Shown: one piece after another, positions 1 through 9,960 of the stretch
How positions within the stretch are numbered: position 1 is the first letter of the stretch
Layout of the letters: each line of letters opens with the position of its first letter
The notes under the pieces: model-generated
Told to the model about the DNA's origin: nothing
Databases searched by the model: none
The model's input: only the letters and a program-made list of their open reading frames with translations
From: Apostichopus japonicus
Lineage: Eukaryota > Echinodermata > Holothuroidea > Aspidochirotida > Stichopodidae
DNA length: 64,000 nucleotides
Reading direction: 5' to 3'
NCBI RefSeq assembly: GCF_037975245.1
Contig: NC_092568.1
Coordinates: 4,661,001 to 4,725,000, forward strand
Program-made: the position numbers and the translations under genes

Positions 1-574
1 AAGAAAGGCAGACTAAGCTTAAGATTGTTGGAGAGCTCTGGGTACCAACTCACGAGATCTGGGTGGAATTCTCCATTCAGCAACATTGAGTGATATTCGA
101 GGACATGAATCCTAAGATGTGTAAGCCGTAACCAAATAGAGCCACGATACTACTCTTTTTCCAAATGTGTGTGTGTGTGTGGGGGGGGGGGACATTTGAT
201 ATTGTTTCCCCCATCCATCAAAATGTGGGGGACGTGTGCCCCCGTCCCCACTGGATTGACGCCCATGATCGGGCCTGATGTTCGATCCTAGCATGATCAA
301 CTTCCGAAGGGTAAACATGGATCCTCATCAGCTGTCCAGTAACGTATACCACAGGTTCTAGTAAGAAGATTAATCAATAAAGGACACGTAACTTTTAATT
401 AAATTTCTCTCAATTTTTCTACAATAGGTTCGCAATTTCCCCATTAAATTTCACCTCAAAGGTCTTTTCAAAACTATTTCTAAATATCATGGTTTTGTAG
501 TGTATCTATGTTTGTTTATAATTATATGTTTAATAATTATGTCCCCCCTATAGCTGTGACTGCGGATTGACGCC
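1..574. other. Intergenic sequence, no gene seen
   Basis: No coding sequence can be supported. A short GT run followed by a G run lies near 168-192. The text around 190-265 (short G- and C-rich blocks near a GACGCC motif) reads like a degraded dispersed repeat, and a similar GACGCC phrase recurs near 562-575. Confidence 0.5.
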
Positions 575-806
575 CCTGAAATAGACCATGGTTATCCTTC
601 AGAAACTATCGATCATCGGCAATATGTCATTTTACAAATCGGAAATGCTTTACACCTTCGCTATTCTGATATTTGATGTATAGGGCTACATCTCTCTGTA
701 GAGTTTCCAAAATTACATGTGGTTTACCTTCTTAAGGAAACTAATACATGCATCTTAAGCTATGAAGCTTTAAGCTTGAAAATTAGAACAAAATAAAGTA
801 TGTATT
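575..806 (+). repeat. Left half of dispersed repeat C (interrupted copy)
   Basis: This stretch aligns by eye with 45970-46190 (same strand) and with the reverse complement of 41690-41900. Shared landmarks include CATGGTTATCCTT, GGCAATATGTCAT and AACAAAATAAAGTAT. The match stops at about 798 and resumes at 5692, so this copy is split by the nested insertion 807-5683. Bases 799-806 (TATGTATT) are the left target-site duplication of that insertion. Confidence 0.75.
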
Positions 807-972
807 CTATTATGTAAGCTATTCACGTATCCATCTCAGCATCAGGATATTATTACTGTATATTTAATCCTTACGTATATACTGTATTATATAGGCCTAT
901 ATTTGTACATTTTTCTTTTCTTTTCTCCCACGGAGTCTCCTATATCTTGTTCAGTCTTTTTAAGACTTCATA

Positions 973-1370
973 CACTGAAAACTTAAATTGGTTCACCGAC
1001 TAACATAACGTTAGTCCATCTGGTGCCTCTCCCGACTAACATAGCCTTAGTCACTTGCTATACCGACTAATTTATTCCTTAGTCAGTTGGATTTCTTAGT
1101 AGGTCATCTTAGTCCGTCAGCTTAGTCGATCAACAATTTCTTAGTCGGTAAATGTATATTAGTCAGTTACATTAATTGGTGACATTAGTCGGTCTTTACC
1201 GACTAATTTATATGAGCCACCGACTAGTTTATAGCAGGTTTTACATTAGTCAGGATGGTGCCTCTCCCGACTAACCTTTCTTAGTCGGTATCGACTGACT
1301 AGTTGCACTGACTAGAATCACTGAAAGAATTAAACCCGACTAGTTTCACTGACTAGCATCACTGAAAGAA
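973..1370. repeat. Left subterminal repeats (CCGACTAA / TTAGTCGG)
   Basis: More than a dozen short copies of CGACTAA, GACTAG or their complement TTAGTC are packed in about 400 bp, in both orientations. In plant CACTA elements such subterminal motifs bind an element-encoded protein; the same role here is inferred. Confidence 0.7.
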
Positions 1371-1542
1371 AAGAGAGCAGAAGAAACACAAATAATGTGT
1401 ACGTTGGCAGTATTTATTTCTGATAAAACTTCTGATGTCTGCAAAGGCTGACTTTCAACAGATAGAGAAGAAATCACTGTAAACAAAAATCTGAAAATAT
1501 GATTTTATTCCAACAAAGTTAAGACAAGTTCATGGATCAAAC

Positions 1543-1734
1543 ATGAATCGCAAAAGTATAGCACTGCACAATAATGCAAAGTTGAATCTTGGGCAAGGGT
1601 TCCTCATGACTTTCGTTTTAAAGTGGTACCCCAAATCGACACCAGTTAAGTCTTCACGAACAAAGAGTGTTTCTCTTAACTACAAATGGCCTCCCACTTG
1701 TCTTCAGGAAGCCCAAATCTGCACCATTATTGAC
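1543..1734 (-). pseudogene. Exon-like coding fragment, unidentified
   Basis: On the minus strand a pyrimidine-rich tract ending in CACAG (acceptor, exon start 1734) precedes an open stretch encoding GADLGFLKTSGRPFVVKR. The frame stops near 1657 but continues in a neighbouring frame (TLFVREDLTGVDLGYHFKT) to a stop near 1543, as if one indel had broken a terminal exon. I do not recognise the protein. It may be a decayed exon of the element's former gene or captured host sequence. Confidence 0.25.
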
Positions 1735-1988
1735 CTGTGAACAGAAAATATGATATACGTGTAAGCGCAGATACAGATATAGCACATGATAACTCACATT
1801 ATCATAAACATATATTTACATTAAAATTTTATAACATATTGGGAGGTATACATTTAAATCTAGGTCCCTCAAATTATAAGCCAGGAATAACAGCTTTACC
1901 AAATAATTATTAGCTTTGAACAGCATAACACCAAGTTATTTTTCAAAGCTTAATAATTATGTTAATCATGTTAATAATGAGCCCAATA

Positions 1989-3372
1989 GACCGGGAGCCC
2001 AGCGGGTTTGGTTAGCTGGGAAGGTAACCAATTGCCTTGTACATCACAATGTTCACAGTGCATTCCTGTATATGAAACCAGACGACTGGCAACCGACTGT
2101 GGTGAGTGTGGCTGGGAGAGCAATTTTAAAGTCACCTGATAGCTAACCTAGATCAGTTTTCATGGTAACACATCAAAGTAAGTACAATGTGTCAGGTATG
2201 GCCCCAAGAGCAACAAATGGCCATTGCCAGTAATTATTGGTGGTGGGGTACCCCTGCCAGTGATCTATAATTGACCCCTCACGGCTGACCTAGGTTAGCT
2301 CATGAGGTAACCACTTGAAACCTACTGGAAAATGTTGGTTAGGACTTCAGATACAACTGATGGGCATTGCCAGTAATTTTTATTAGTGGGGTACCCCTGC
2401 CAGTAGATCCCCAAAATGCCCATCTCCCAGTGACCTAGATGAGCTCATGATGTAACCAGTTGAAAACTACTGGAAAATTGTATCACTTCATATGTAAGGG
2501 ATGGGCATTTCCAGTAATTTATATTGGGGGGGGGGTACCCCTGCCAGTAGACCCCCAAAATGCCCATTCCCTCATTGACCTAGGTCAGCTCATGAGATAA
2601 CCAGTTGAAAAATTACTGGAAATGATAGGTATCACTTCATATGTAAGGGATGAGCATTTCTAGTCATTTACATTGGTGGGGTAACCCTGCCAGTAGACCC
2701 CCAAAATGCCCATCCCCCATTGACCTAGATTAGCTCATGAGGTAACCAGTTGAAAACTACTGGAAAATGATTGGCAGGATTCTATATGTAAGGGATGGGC
2801 GAACTCTGGCAGTGGTGGCCCACCAATATAAAATACTGGAAATGCCCATCCTTACATATGAAGTGATACCTATCATTTTCCTGTAGGTTTCAACTGGTCA
2901 AATCATGAGCTCACCTAGGTCAATGAGGGGATGGGCATATTGGGGGTCTAATGGCAGGGGTACCCCACCAATAAAAATTACTGGCAATGCCCATCCCTTT
3001 TATCTGAAGTCCTAACCAACATTTTCCAGTAGGTTTCAAGTGGTTACCTCATGAGCTGACCTAGGTCAGCCGTGAGGGGTCAATTGTTGATCACTGGCAG
3101 GGGTATCCCACCACCAATAATTACTGGCGATGGCCATTTGTTGCTCTTGGGGCCATACATGACACATTGTTCTTACTTTGATGTGGTTACCATGAAAGCT
3201 GATCTAGGTTAGCTATTGCAGGGTAGGTGACTTTAAATTGCTCTCCCAGCCACATCCACCACAGTCGGTTTGCCAGTCGTCAGGTTTCATATACAGGAAT
3301 GCATTGTGAACATTGTGATGTACCAGGCAATTGGTTACCTTCCCAGCTAACCAAACCCTCTGGACTCCCGCT
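1989..3372. repeat. Foldback: inverted repeat with ~145-bp tandem subunits
   Basis: The outer ends match in inverted orientation: the phrase GTTTGGTTAGCTGGGAAGG occurs near 2009 and as its complement near 3335-3355. The centre is near 2826. The left arm (about 836 bp) carries about five and the right arm (about 546 bp) about three copies of a ~145-bp subunit. Each subunit has a GGGCATTGCCAGTAAT-like start, a GGGGTACCCCTGCCAGT block and a GACCTAGGT..GCTCATGAGGTAACC block. The unequal arms suggest subunit gain or loss after the inversion formed. Short ORFs across the arms are translations of repeat DNA. Confidence 0.8.
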
Positions 3373-3535
3373 CTACAGATCAGTGAAAATTTGACCAAAC
3401 TTATGAAGCTTGCACGTAAATGATATACTAGACTGTTTTTTTTTTTAAAACAGGTTATGATAAGTATCTTTAATATCATTAAACAGTTGGGTACAATAAT
3501 TAAACTCACTCTTCCATCTTTTTTCTCTATGGTAC

Positions 3536-3721
3536 TTGTTCCTTTGCTTTTTGGACTCTTGGATAAACTCTTTTGTTCTGCGAAGGGTACCAATATATCA
3601 TCTTAAAACATGTCTTTAAGCCATATATAACACAGTTCTCCTCTTCTGTTGTTGCCTCCACACTGGTGTCGTACATCACAGGAAACCTCACCCTTGACTT
3701 AGATATTTGGCTTTTCAATTC
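3536..3721 (-). CDS. Exon-like ORF, 62 codons, unidentified
   Basis: A strong acceptor (long T run, then CCAGCAG) precedes 62 open codons ending at a GTACCA donor-like site. The reading includes VRFPVMYDTSVEA, NCVIYGLKTCFKMIYWYP and RVYPRVQKAKEQ. The composition looks protein-like rather than random, and the exon is a whole number of codons. It lies inside the 4.66-kb CACTG element on the minus strand, the same relative strand as the transposase gene of the 15-kb element. I do not recognise the family; it may be a surviving exon of a deleted element gene or captured host DNA. Confidence 0.35.
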
Positions 3722-3739
3722 CTGCTGGAAAAAAAAAAC

Positions 3740-5369
3740 AGCAAAGTATTCATCATTTGAAAAAGAACAAAAAAAAAGTTGTCACCACAAAGTTATGTGA
3801 GATTTGCTTCCACTATAGTCTCAAAAAACAATCCCAAAGTTTGAAGCAGACTGTATAAAGCTGAAAATTTGAAAGAGAGTGTCATCACCATTGCAACCAG
3901 AATCAAATGCCCAGAATACAGAGATAATAAAACATGGGCTAAATCTTTGTTTGTTTTTATGATCTTTAATAATATAAAATTTTAGAAACAGAAATGCACT
4001 GAGCCAACTTATTTATAGGCATAATCGTTTTTAGTTGTTATTTTGCTTGCTCACATAACAAGCCTGTTTAGACCTAGGCTAGAGGAGAATCAGTACTTTG
4101 TTACACTAAGTTTGTCTTTCGGTCGTCTTGATTTAGTCTTACTAGTAGTACTAAAGTATATAATGGACTGGCAAAGACTAGAGAATACCCAGAGTTTTAG
4201 GAACTGCGTTAAACTGTATGATCTGATCAATTATTTACGTCAATGAGTTTCATTCAATCTAGGATCAAAAAGAGAAAACTAATTAATCTTAACCTTTAAA
4301 CTTTGCTACTAAACAGATATGCTTGAATTACAAATAAATGTCAAAAAAACATCATAATCTACGAATCGATGCATATACATATACATAAACAGAATAATTT
4401 GAATTCGCGCAAGTGAACCCTGCACTACATTGGACAGAAGAAAAAAAACGTGCAATTAGACCAAACTAAACATACTAAATTTTCCGTTACTTCTACATAA
4501 AATATCAATACAAATACAACAACTTACTCTTTTGGCAGTATACTAAAAGCACATGTTATAATAACTTCAGACTATCAAGCTTTCCTGAGAAAAAACGGTT
4601 AATACTTCTTACAGTAAACAAGTCGACCGTGAAGGAATGTCGCAATTGTTTCCTGAGTGTGACCGGAAATTAAATACTAAAAAATGATAAATGAGAAGGT
4701 TAAATAGAACTGAAGCGTGCATCCTGACTGCTCGCAACATATAATACCGTTGACTAGCCAACATAATTTGTTCAGCCTACTGTGACTGTACGTTTGAAGG
4801 TCTAGCCTTGCTTATTCAATATCACAAAGCCTACCCATTTAGATTCACATGGGAAATTACAGGAAATTTTACCAAATGAGTGTAGACTTCAAATAAACTA
4901 TTGAGACTTATAGTTCCAGCATTTGTTTGGGAACAAATTAGAAGATTATGTGCCACTGTTCAATCTAGCCCAATACACACATAACACATTGTTAATTGGT
5001 GTTTAGAATGCACACTTTAGTGTTGAGAATGCACTGCAGTACCCAATAGAAGCCTATAGGCTACTCACTGTCATTGCACTTATGTATTGCGAAACGCCAG
5101 CGTGACAACAGTAGCGTTACAACGGTAGCGTTACACTAACCATAATACAGTACTAGTGCCAGTGGCCTAACAATTAACTTTAATTTTACCTTCAAGTTAA
5201 AGAAATAACAGGTAGGCCGACGATGGCAGTTAATACCTCCATTCTTCTAAAGACCTTCTTGGGTGATTTACGGTTGAAAGTTGCTTAGAGTGATCGTATG
5301 AAACTATGCCAAGTCCAGCAAGCTGCCGTTGCCTCTCGGTTTCCAAATTGAATTGAATCGAAGTGGTCC
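3740..5369. other. Non-coding interior of the 4.66-kb transposon
   Basis: AT-rich sequence with no supported coding region, only short ORFs without coding character. Inspected by eye in six frames. Confidence 0.5.
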
Positions 5370-5630
5370 GTCATACATTAGTCCGTCGACACCGACCAAG
5401 CTACGATTATGGCGTAACTTGGGGTGTCCGTATCGGTCTTAGTCCATGGGTTAAAATACCTTAGTCCGTCGCCACCAACTAAGCTGCGATTATATTTTCC
5501 TTAGTCAGTGTAAACTGACTAAGAAGCAGCGATGAAACGAAGATTTTTGGTAGTCCGTGTGCATTGGCTAACGTTACAGACTAATTTAACGTTAGTCCGT
5601 GGCAATATTGACTAGTTTATTTTTTCAGTG
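5370..5630. repeat. Right subterminal repeats (TTAGTCCGT / GACTAA)
   Basis: Repeated TTAGTCCGTCG, CGACCAAG and GACTAA motifs in both orientations mirror the left end of the element. They terminate at TTTTTTCAGTG (right terminus) followed by TA. Confidence 0.7.
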
Positions 5631-5683
5631 TAGGAGACCTCCTTTCCCATTGTAAACAATTGGCGATAAAACAAATAAATGAA

Positions 5684-5990
5684 TATGTATTAGTTATGAC
5701 CACAAACATTGCTTAATTAGTCTATACCAGGTGCAACATGTAACGTAAGTTAGTAGTTTCCTATCTATTACTTTATCCTATTGAGGTCATGTGCTTAATA
5801 AGAAGAGATCTTTAGAACATTGCATCATTGTTCACGGATCATTTCCATCATGCAAACTGCATTAACAGGGAAGTTTGACCGGAGGGGGGGGGGGGGGGAC
5901 TGAGTGGGGGAGGCAAAGCCCCATCGTTTCTGCTTATTATCTCCACTGAACGGGAACATGTGAAGTACATATAATCTCGTTTCAATGTAT
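5684..5990 (+). repeat. Right half of dispersed repeat C
   Basis: The sequence resumes the alignment with 46190-46460 (AGTTATGACCACAAACATTGC, TGTAACGTAAGTTAGTAGT, GATCTTTAGAACATTG, CTGCTTATTATCTCCACTGA). A poly-G run at 5884-5899 falls where the other copies also have a G-rich stretch. Homology fades at the TA tract. Confidence 0.75.
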
Positions 5991-5998
5991 TTATTTAT

Positions 5999-5999
5999 A

Positions 6000-6075
<76 letters not shown>
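5999..6075. repeat. (TA)n microsatellite
   Basis: Nearly pure TA dinucleotides. It abuts directly the 5' truncation point of the Penelope-like fragment. Confidence 0.95.
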
Positions 6076-6076
<1 letters not shown>

Positions 6077-6577
6077 TATAAGCGACTGAACAACCTGGCG
6101 GATCATTTGGTGAGGGCATCGCATCCTCAGCCCATCCCTGTCGACACTCCCGGCACCTACCCTTGTAACCGTAGTAGATGTAATACCTGCAGATATGTCA
6201 CCTCAAACACTATGCTTCGTATCACTGGCCCTAAAAACTCTTTTATAATTAAACATCACTTTTCTTGTATTTCCACTAATGTAATTTATGTTATCATATG
6301 TAAACGTTGTAATTTACTTTACATAGGTGAAACCAAGCGTAGACTGGCAGATCGTATTACCGAACACTTACGCTCCATCAAATCCAAGTTTCCTGGTTAC
6401 CCTGTCGCCTCTCACTTCAATTCCCCCTCCCCCTGTAAGATCACTGACTTTTCAGTTACGTGTGCTCTGTCTTCCAGAGGCACTGATATCGATCGTCTTA
6501 AATCCGAAAATAGACTAATTTTCCGACTTGGCACCTTATCCCCTTATGGTTTAAACTCTAAATTCGATTTGTTGTAA
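6077..6577 (+). pseudogene. Penelope-like element fragment with GIY-YIG endonuclease
   Basis: The open frame continues upstream of its first start codon to the edge of the TA tract (KRLNNLADHLVRASHPQP), a typical lead-in to the endonuclease linker of Penelope-like elements. It then shows a Cys-rich motif (CNRSRCNTC) and a GIY-YIG core (VIYVIICKRC, LLYIGETKRRLADRITEH), ending with ENRLIFRLGTLSPYGLN and a stop. GIY-YIG endonucleases nick target DNA to prime reverse transcription. The reverse transcriptase is missing because the element is truncated at the microsatellite, so this copy cannot move by itself. The surviving part is undamaged over about 165 codons, which suggests a fairly young insertion. 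Confidence 0.85.
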
Positions 6578-6654
6578 GTCCTTTTACCCTGCTACTTTTC
6601 GCTTCTTTCATGTGTGTGCATTAGACCATTTTATCTTTCTTCGTTCGCTGTTTA

Positions 6655-6712
6655 CAGTTTTAGTAGTCTTTTTGCTCACTTTGTTAAAGGGTTTATACCC
6701 GAAACGTCGTGT
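6655..6712 (+). other. 3' region of Penelope-like element with hammerhead-like remnant
   Basis: About 110 nt after the stop codon a small hairpin, GGGT-TTAT-ACCC (6689-6700), is followed at once by GAAACGTCG. Penelope-like elements are known to carry minimal hammerhead ribozymes with a stem II hairpin followed by GAAAC. The other core strand (CTGANGA expected) is only partly matched here by TTGTTAA, so an active ribozyme is unlikely. Confidence 0.3.
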
Positions 6713-6755
6713 TAGTTTTCTTTATCATTAGCACTAGCAAACTTTACTATTTTTC

Positions 6756-6897
<142 letters not shown>

Positions 6898-7262
6898 ACC
6901 GTAATGAGTTGGAAAATCAAGATATATATCCTGGTCAGTCTTTTTTGCTCTTCTTCATGATGTTTTTATTCTGTTCTCACCATTCTCTGCACCAATCCGT
7001 TTGATCTAGGATACCTTGGTGATGAGCTGTTGTATGTGATTCCCCACGTCTCACATCATTCCTCGTAGGGCTTCCCGGAAAACTGACGTCTGAGATAATC
7101 TCTGAAAGTTTCTGCTGCTAGCTTTGCGATTGGGTTGCTTGAGGTGTTGTGTAGTTTATGAACTATTGGGTACTTATATGGTAATCTGTGATTATTAAGT
7201 GGTTATCGCATTTGATTTGGAATAGGTCAGGACCTAGCATTGTCGAAGGAGCTGATGGGGTG

Positions 7263-7535
7263 TCATGTGGTTCCCATAGTTTCGTTCTGTTGACTGGGTT
7301 GACTTTCCTGACAAGTACTGCATGCTTTAATCATGTGGTCTATGTCACTGTTAATTTTTATCCAAAGAACTGACTCTCTTGCAAAGCGACGTGTCTTTTC
7401 AATTCCTAGATGTCCAAAATGCATGAGACGATGGATATCCGCCTGAAGTGGTTGAGGGATTAGGATCTGTCTGCCTTTGAAGATGACTCCATTTGCAATC
7501 CCGATTTGGTCTCTTAAAGACCATTCAGGACGCAT
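7263..7535 (-). pseudogene. Gypsy integrase zinc-binding (H2C2) fragment
   Basis: The 90-codon reading contains the start of the integrase: RQILIPQPLQADIHRLMHFG, then GIEKTRRFARESVLWIKIN and DHMIKACSTCQESQPS. This is the H..H..C..C zinc-binding module that precedes the catalytic core in gypsy polyproteins. Both cysteines (CSTC) are kept in this copy. The catalytic core does not follow. Confidence 0.85.
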
Positions 7536-7699
7536 GTCACCTCAATTGAGGTGATCCTCCATTTTGTCCGGTCACCCGGAATTGATAACTTGGGATAGCG
7601 AATCTTAGAACCGGGTCATGGGTTGTTTCCAGTCGTAGTGTTTCTTGTTTACTTGTACCGAAGTTGATAAGATCCAGTTGGGTGGGATCTTCCTGCTTA

Positions 7700-7888
7700 T
7701 CAATGACCAGTTCCTACACTCTGAGATCCATGGGTATGTTGCTGCATAATTTTGTGTTTGGGAGTCGGCTGAGCGCGTCGGAGAGTCTTGTAGCCTTGTA
7801 TAGTGACATTAAAGTTGTAACCTTGAACCTTGATCAGCATCCTCTGGAGCCTTGGAGGTGCACTGGAAATCGCTCTATTCACAATCAT
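7700..7888 (-). pseudogene. Gypsy RNase H region fragment
   Basis: The reading RAISSAPPRLQRMLIKVQGY followed by FNVTIQGYK matches the conserved end of gypsy RNase H, where the family usually has a phrase like APPRLQRMLLRLQxYD before the linker to integrase. The expected LADALSR-like sequence is broken by frameshift. Confidence 0.7.
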
Positions 7889-8285
7889 TTCAAGGGGTTT
7901 GTGATCTGTGTAGATTATGAAGGTAGGTAAGTATTGAATCTGGTTACCCCAAATACTAGTGCTAATGTCTCCCTCTCAATGTTTGAGTAATTTGCCTGTG
8001 CTGGTGACAGTGACTTTGATGCAAGTGCTACTAGCTTTATTAGCAGTATTGTTTGGATCAAACGAGCTCCGACACCTTTCCATGATGGCTCAAGATGGTT
8101 GGTAGGTTAGGATTGTAGTACTGGAGACATGTGTTGGGAGTAATAGATTGCTTGATTGCTGTGAATGATGCCTGATGATCCTTCTGTCATAAGTATGGTG
8201 TGTTCTGCCTCAGAAGCTCTCAGAGAAATTGGTCATGTATGGCGACAGGAAATTCATGGCACCGAAATTTGTTTGCAGATCCTCT

Positions 8286-8930
8286 TTATCCTGATGTGTA
8301 GGCATGGCCATGGATATTTTCAATATTGTTTGGATCTGGGCTGACACCTCTGTCTGAGTACACGGACCGGAAGAATGTTATCTGGTTTCTCTTTATCGTG
8401 CACTTTGAGATATTGAAGACTAAGCCTTCTCGCCGTGCAGCCTGAAAGAGCTTGAGTATGCTGTCATCGTGCTCTTTCTCTGTTCGGCCGTAGACCACTG
8501 TATCCTCTGCGATTCCAACGGATCCGGGGACTTACTCTATAATGTTATCTATTTGTTACTGGAATACATCCTGACTAATGGGAAGTCCAAACTGGTTAAT
8601 CGTTGAAAACAGTATCGCTCGAAGGGTGTCCTGAATGTGGTAAGTTCTTGGGATATTAGGGGTATGGGTACAGACCAGTACCCTGCCTTCGCATGTAGCT
8701 CGGAAGAAAACTCTTGGCAGTTGAGAATTCGGGATTAAATTCCTCCAGAGTGGGGGTCCTGTGAGGGCATCTTCTCAGGTTTCAATGTTATGGGTCTAGG
8801 AAGCACCGGGTTCCCTATTTTTTTCGTTACAACAGTTAGGGAGCTGCACCAGTCTGTGTGACTGTTCACTAGTTTACGAATGCCGGCTGGTCGTTCCAAG
8901 CTGTCTAGTTCAGATTTAAGTTGCTCCTTG
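8286..8930 (-). pseudogene. Gypsy reverse transcriptase remnant (copy 1)
   Basis: The start of the domain is readable near 8930-8790 (ELDSLERPAGIRKL, TDWCSSLTVVTKK). The palm motif lies near 8498-8520 and reads VGIAEDTVVYG, where an active gypsy enzyme has an [I/Y]ADD-type pair, so one catalytic aspartate is replaced by glutamate. The thumb-side part is seen at 8286-8498 (ILKLFQAARREGLVFNISKC). Several frameshifts separate these blocks. Copy 2 keeps IADD at the same place. Confidence 0.8.
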
Positions 8931-9309
8931 AAATCGATGACATACTTTCTCGACAGGTCAATGCTGGGTTAAGCGTCCTCTTTCCGGCAGAGTTTTGCCT
9001 GTGTTCGGAAATTTCCAATTGCGTCAAAGCAATCTGGATATTGAGTCATTAGGTCCTGTATTGATCTACTGGTTTCTGGTGAGTCTGTAAGGGTCTTTTG
9101 TGGAGGTGTAACTGTTGCTGTATGAAGAGTATACCTCAAGTCTGTCACATGTCGGCGGGTCCAGGTACGTTTACGACATAAAATCCTTGGTTAATCCACT
9201 TAGACTACCTATGCTTGCATTTAAGGGTAATAACTCCAAGACATGGAACAAATGTATGATAGTATGCCTTAAAGTAGTGTCTGTGATGACCTTATGATGG
9301 TTTTCTATT

Positions 9310-9450
9310 CGTCATTTGGATACATTGGACAGATGGTGTGCACGGGTAGAGTATTGCCGTTCGCACCTGTATCTACCTTCACACTAAGCTTATGCTTGCC
9401 CGGGAGCTGAGGGCATATTACACCTATATTTGCCAATGCTTCTTTACTAT
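9310..9450 (-). pseudogene. Gypsy aspartic protease remnant (copy 1)
   Basis: The minus-strand reading includes ALANIGVICPQLPGKHKLS, then KVDTGANGNTLPVHTICPMY. DTGA is the aspartic protease active-site motif used in gypsy polyproteins. The frame joining it to the upstream zinc knuckle region is disturbed. Confidence 0.75.
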
Positions 9451-9666
9451 CCATAGGTTCAAGATACATGCTAGAAATGGAAACACTCTTAAACTGAGCA
9501 GTGCACTGTTCACCTCCACTCTCAATGGTATCGTCGGGATCTTCATGATCAATTCCGTGAATCTTTGCCTGTTTTGGTGTTTGGCTTGGCCCTTTTTTGC
9601 GTCTCCCTTTATCATGACGATTTTGTTTGTCCTTGATTCCTGTTGCTAGTCTTACGTTTGCCTTTG

Positions 9667-9777
9667 TGTTTCGACAATACTTTACCTAATGACCTGTCGT
9701 TCCACGTGCTTTACACTTATCGTAATATGCCGGACACTGCCGTGGTGCATGAGAAAAGCCACAGGTACCACATTTCT
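9667..9777 (-). pseudogene. Gypsy gag double zinc knuckle with shared stop (copy 1)
   Basis: The first knuckle reads KCGTCGFSHAPRQCPAYYDK (CX2CX3HX4C). The second reads CKARGTTGH, stop, VKYC: a TAG stop falls inside it and its second cysteine is Arg. In copy 2 (50720-50832) the same TAG is present but the cysteine is kept (CKACETTGH). The shared stop shows the element was already dead before the segment was duplicated. Confidence 0.75.
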
Positions 9778-9960
9778 TTTGAGGATTTCTGAGGACACGG
9801 ACTGTTAATCTGAATCAAGTGTGTTAAGTGATCTTCTGCTTGCAAAAACTGCTTCATATTTTCTTCATTCTTGACGAACATTCTCGATACTGTACCTCTT
9901 AGGTGTATCTAATAAATGATTCACATTTTCAAGGTAGCTGACAGATATGAACACCCAATG

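Larger units (their letters stand above)
973..5630. mobile_element. CMC/CACTA-like DNA transposon, 4,658 bp, apparently non-autonomous
   Basis: The left end reads CACTGAAAACTTAAATTGGT. The reverse complement of the right end reads CACTGAAAAAATAAACTAGT. The termini are therefore imperfect inverted repeats beginning CACTG, and the element is flanked on both sides by TA (971-972 and 5631-5632), a 2-bp target duplication. Just inside both ends are many short GACTAA / TTAGTC motifs in both orientations, the arrangement of subterminal protein-binding repeats in CACTA elements. The interior has a foldback (1989-3372) and two exon-like fragments but no recognisable transposase, so mobilisation would depend on a relative in trans. 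The CACTG start and TA duplication match those of the 15-kb element at 11557-26625. Confidence 0.8.
807..5683 (+). mobile_element. Short retroposon-like insertion with 8-bp TSD, itself split by a CACTG transposon
   Basis: TATGTATT is found at 799-806 and again at 5684-5691. The uninterrupted copies of the flanking repeat carry a single 8-bp equivalent: TATCTTCT near 46190, and TATCTATT in the reverse complement near 41690. Removing the CACTG element (973-5630) and one TA leaves about 217 bp of insert. It ends in an A-rich tail (GATAAAACAAATAAATGAA) and has no terminal inverted repeats. That fits a SINE or a 5'-truncated LINE 3' end. A hAT element also makes 8-bp duplications but would need inverted termini, which I do not see. 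Confidence 0.55.
6930..9960 (-). mobile_element. Decayed Ty3/gypsy retrotransposon, copy 1
   Basis: Read on the minus strand, remnants of the gypsy order gag zinc knuckle - protease - reverse transcriptase - RNase H - integrase zinc domain run from about 9790 down to 7263. The integrase core and both LTRs are absent. Many stops and frameshifts interrupt the reading. The protease motif KVDTGANGNTLPVH resembles that of gypsy elements such as the sea-urchin SURL/Mag group (from family knowledge). A second copy at 48003-51000 shares the same truncation points because both lie inside the duplicated unit. Confidence 0.85.

Noticed and set aside
1916-3593. Two ORFs sharing RVWLAGKVTNCLVHHNVH on opposite strands
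   Set aside because: They fall on opposite arms of the foldback, so the similarity is repeat DNA read in mirrored frames, not a gene family.
7700-7930. Possibility that the gypsy element is a full retrovirus-like provirus with env
   Set aside because: No envelope reading, no LTR pair and no integrase core are present; only internal pol and gag pieces remain.
9392-9649. Plus-strand ORF conserved at 50454-50711
   Set aside because: Antisense shadow of the gypsy protease region; the minus strand carries the DTGA motif.
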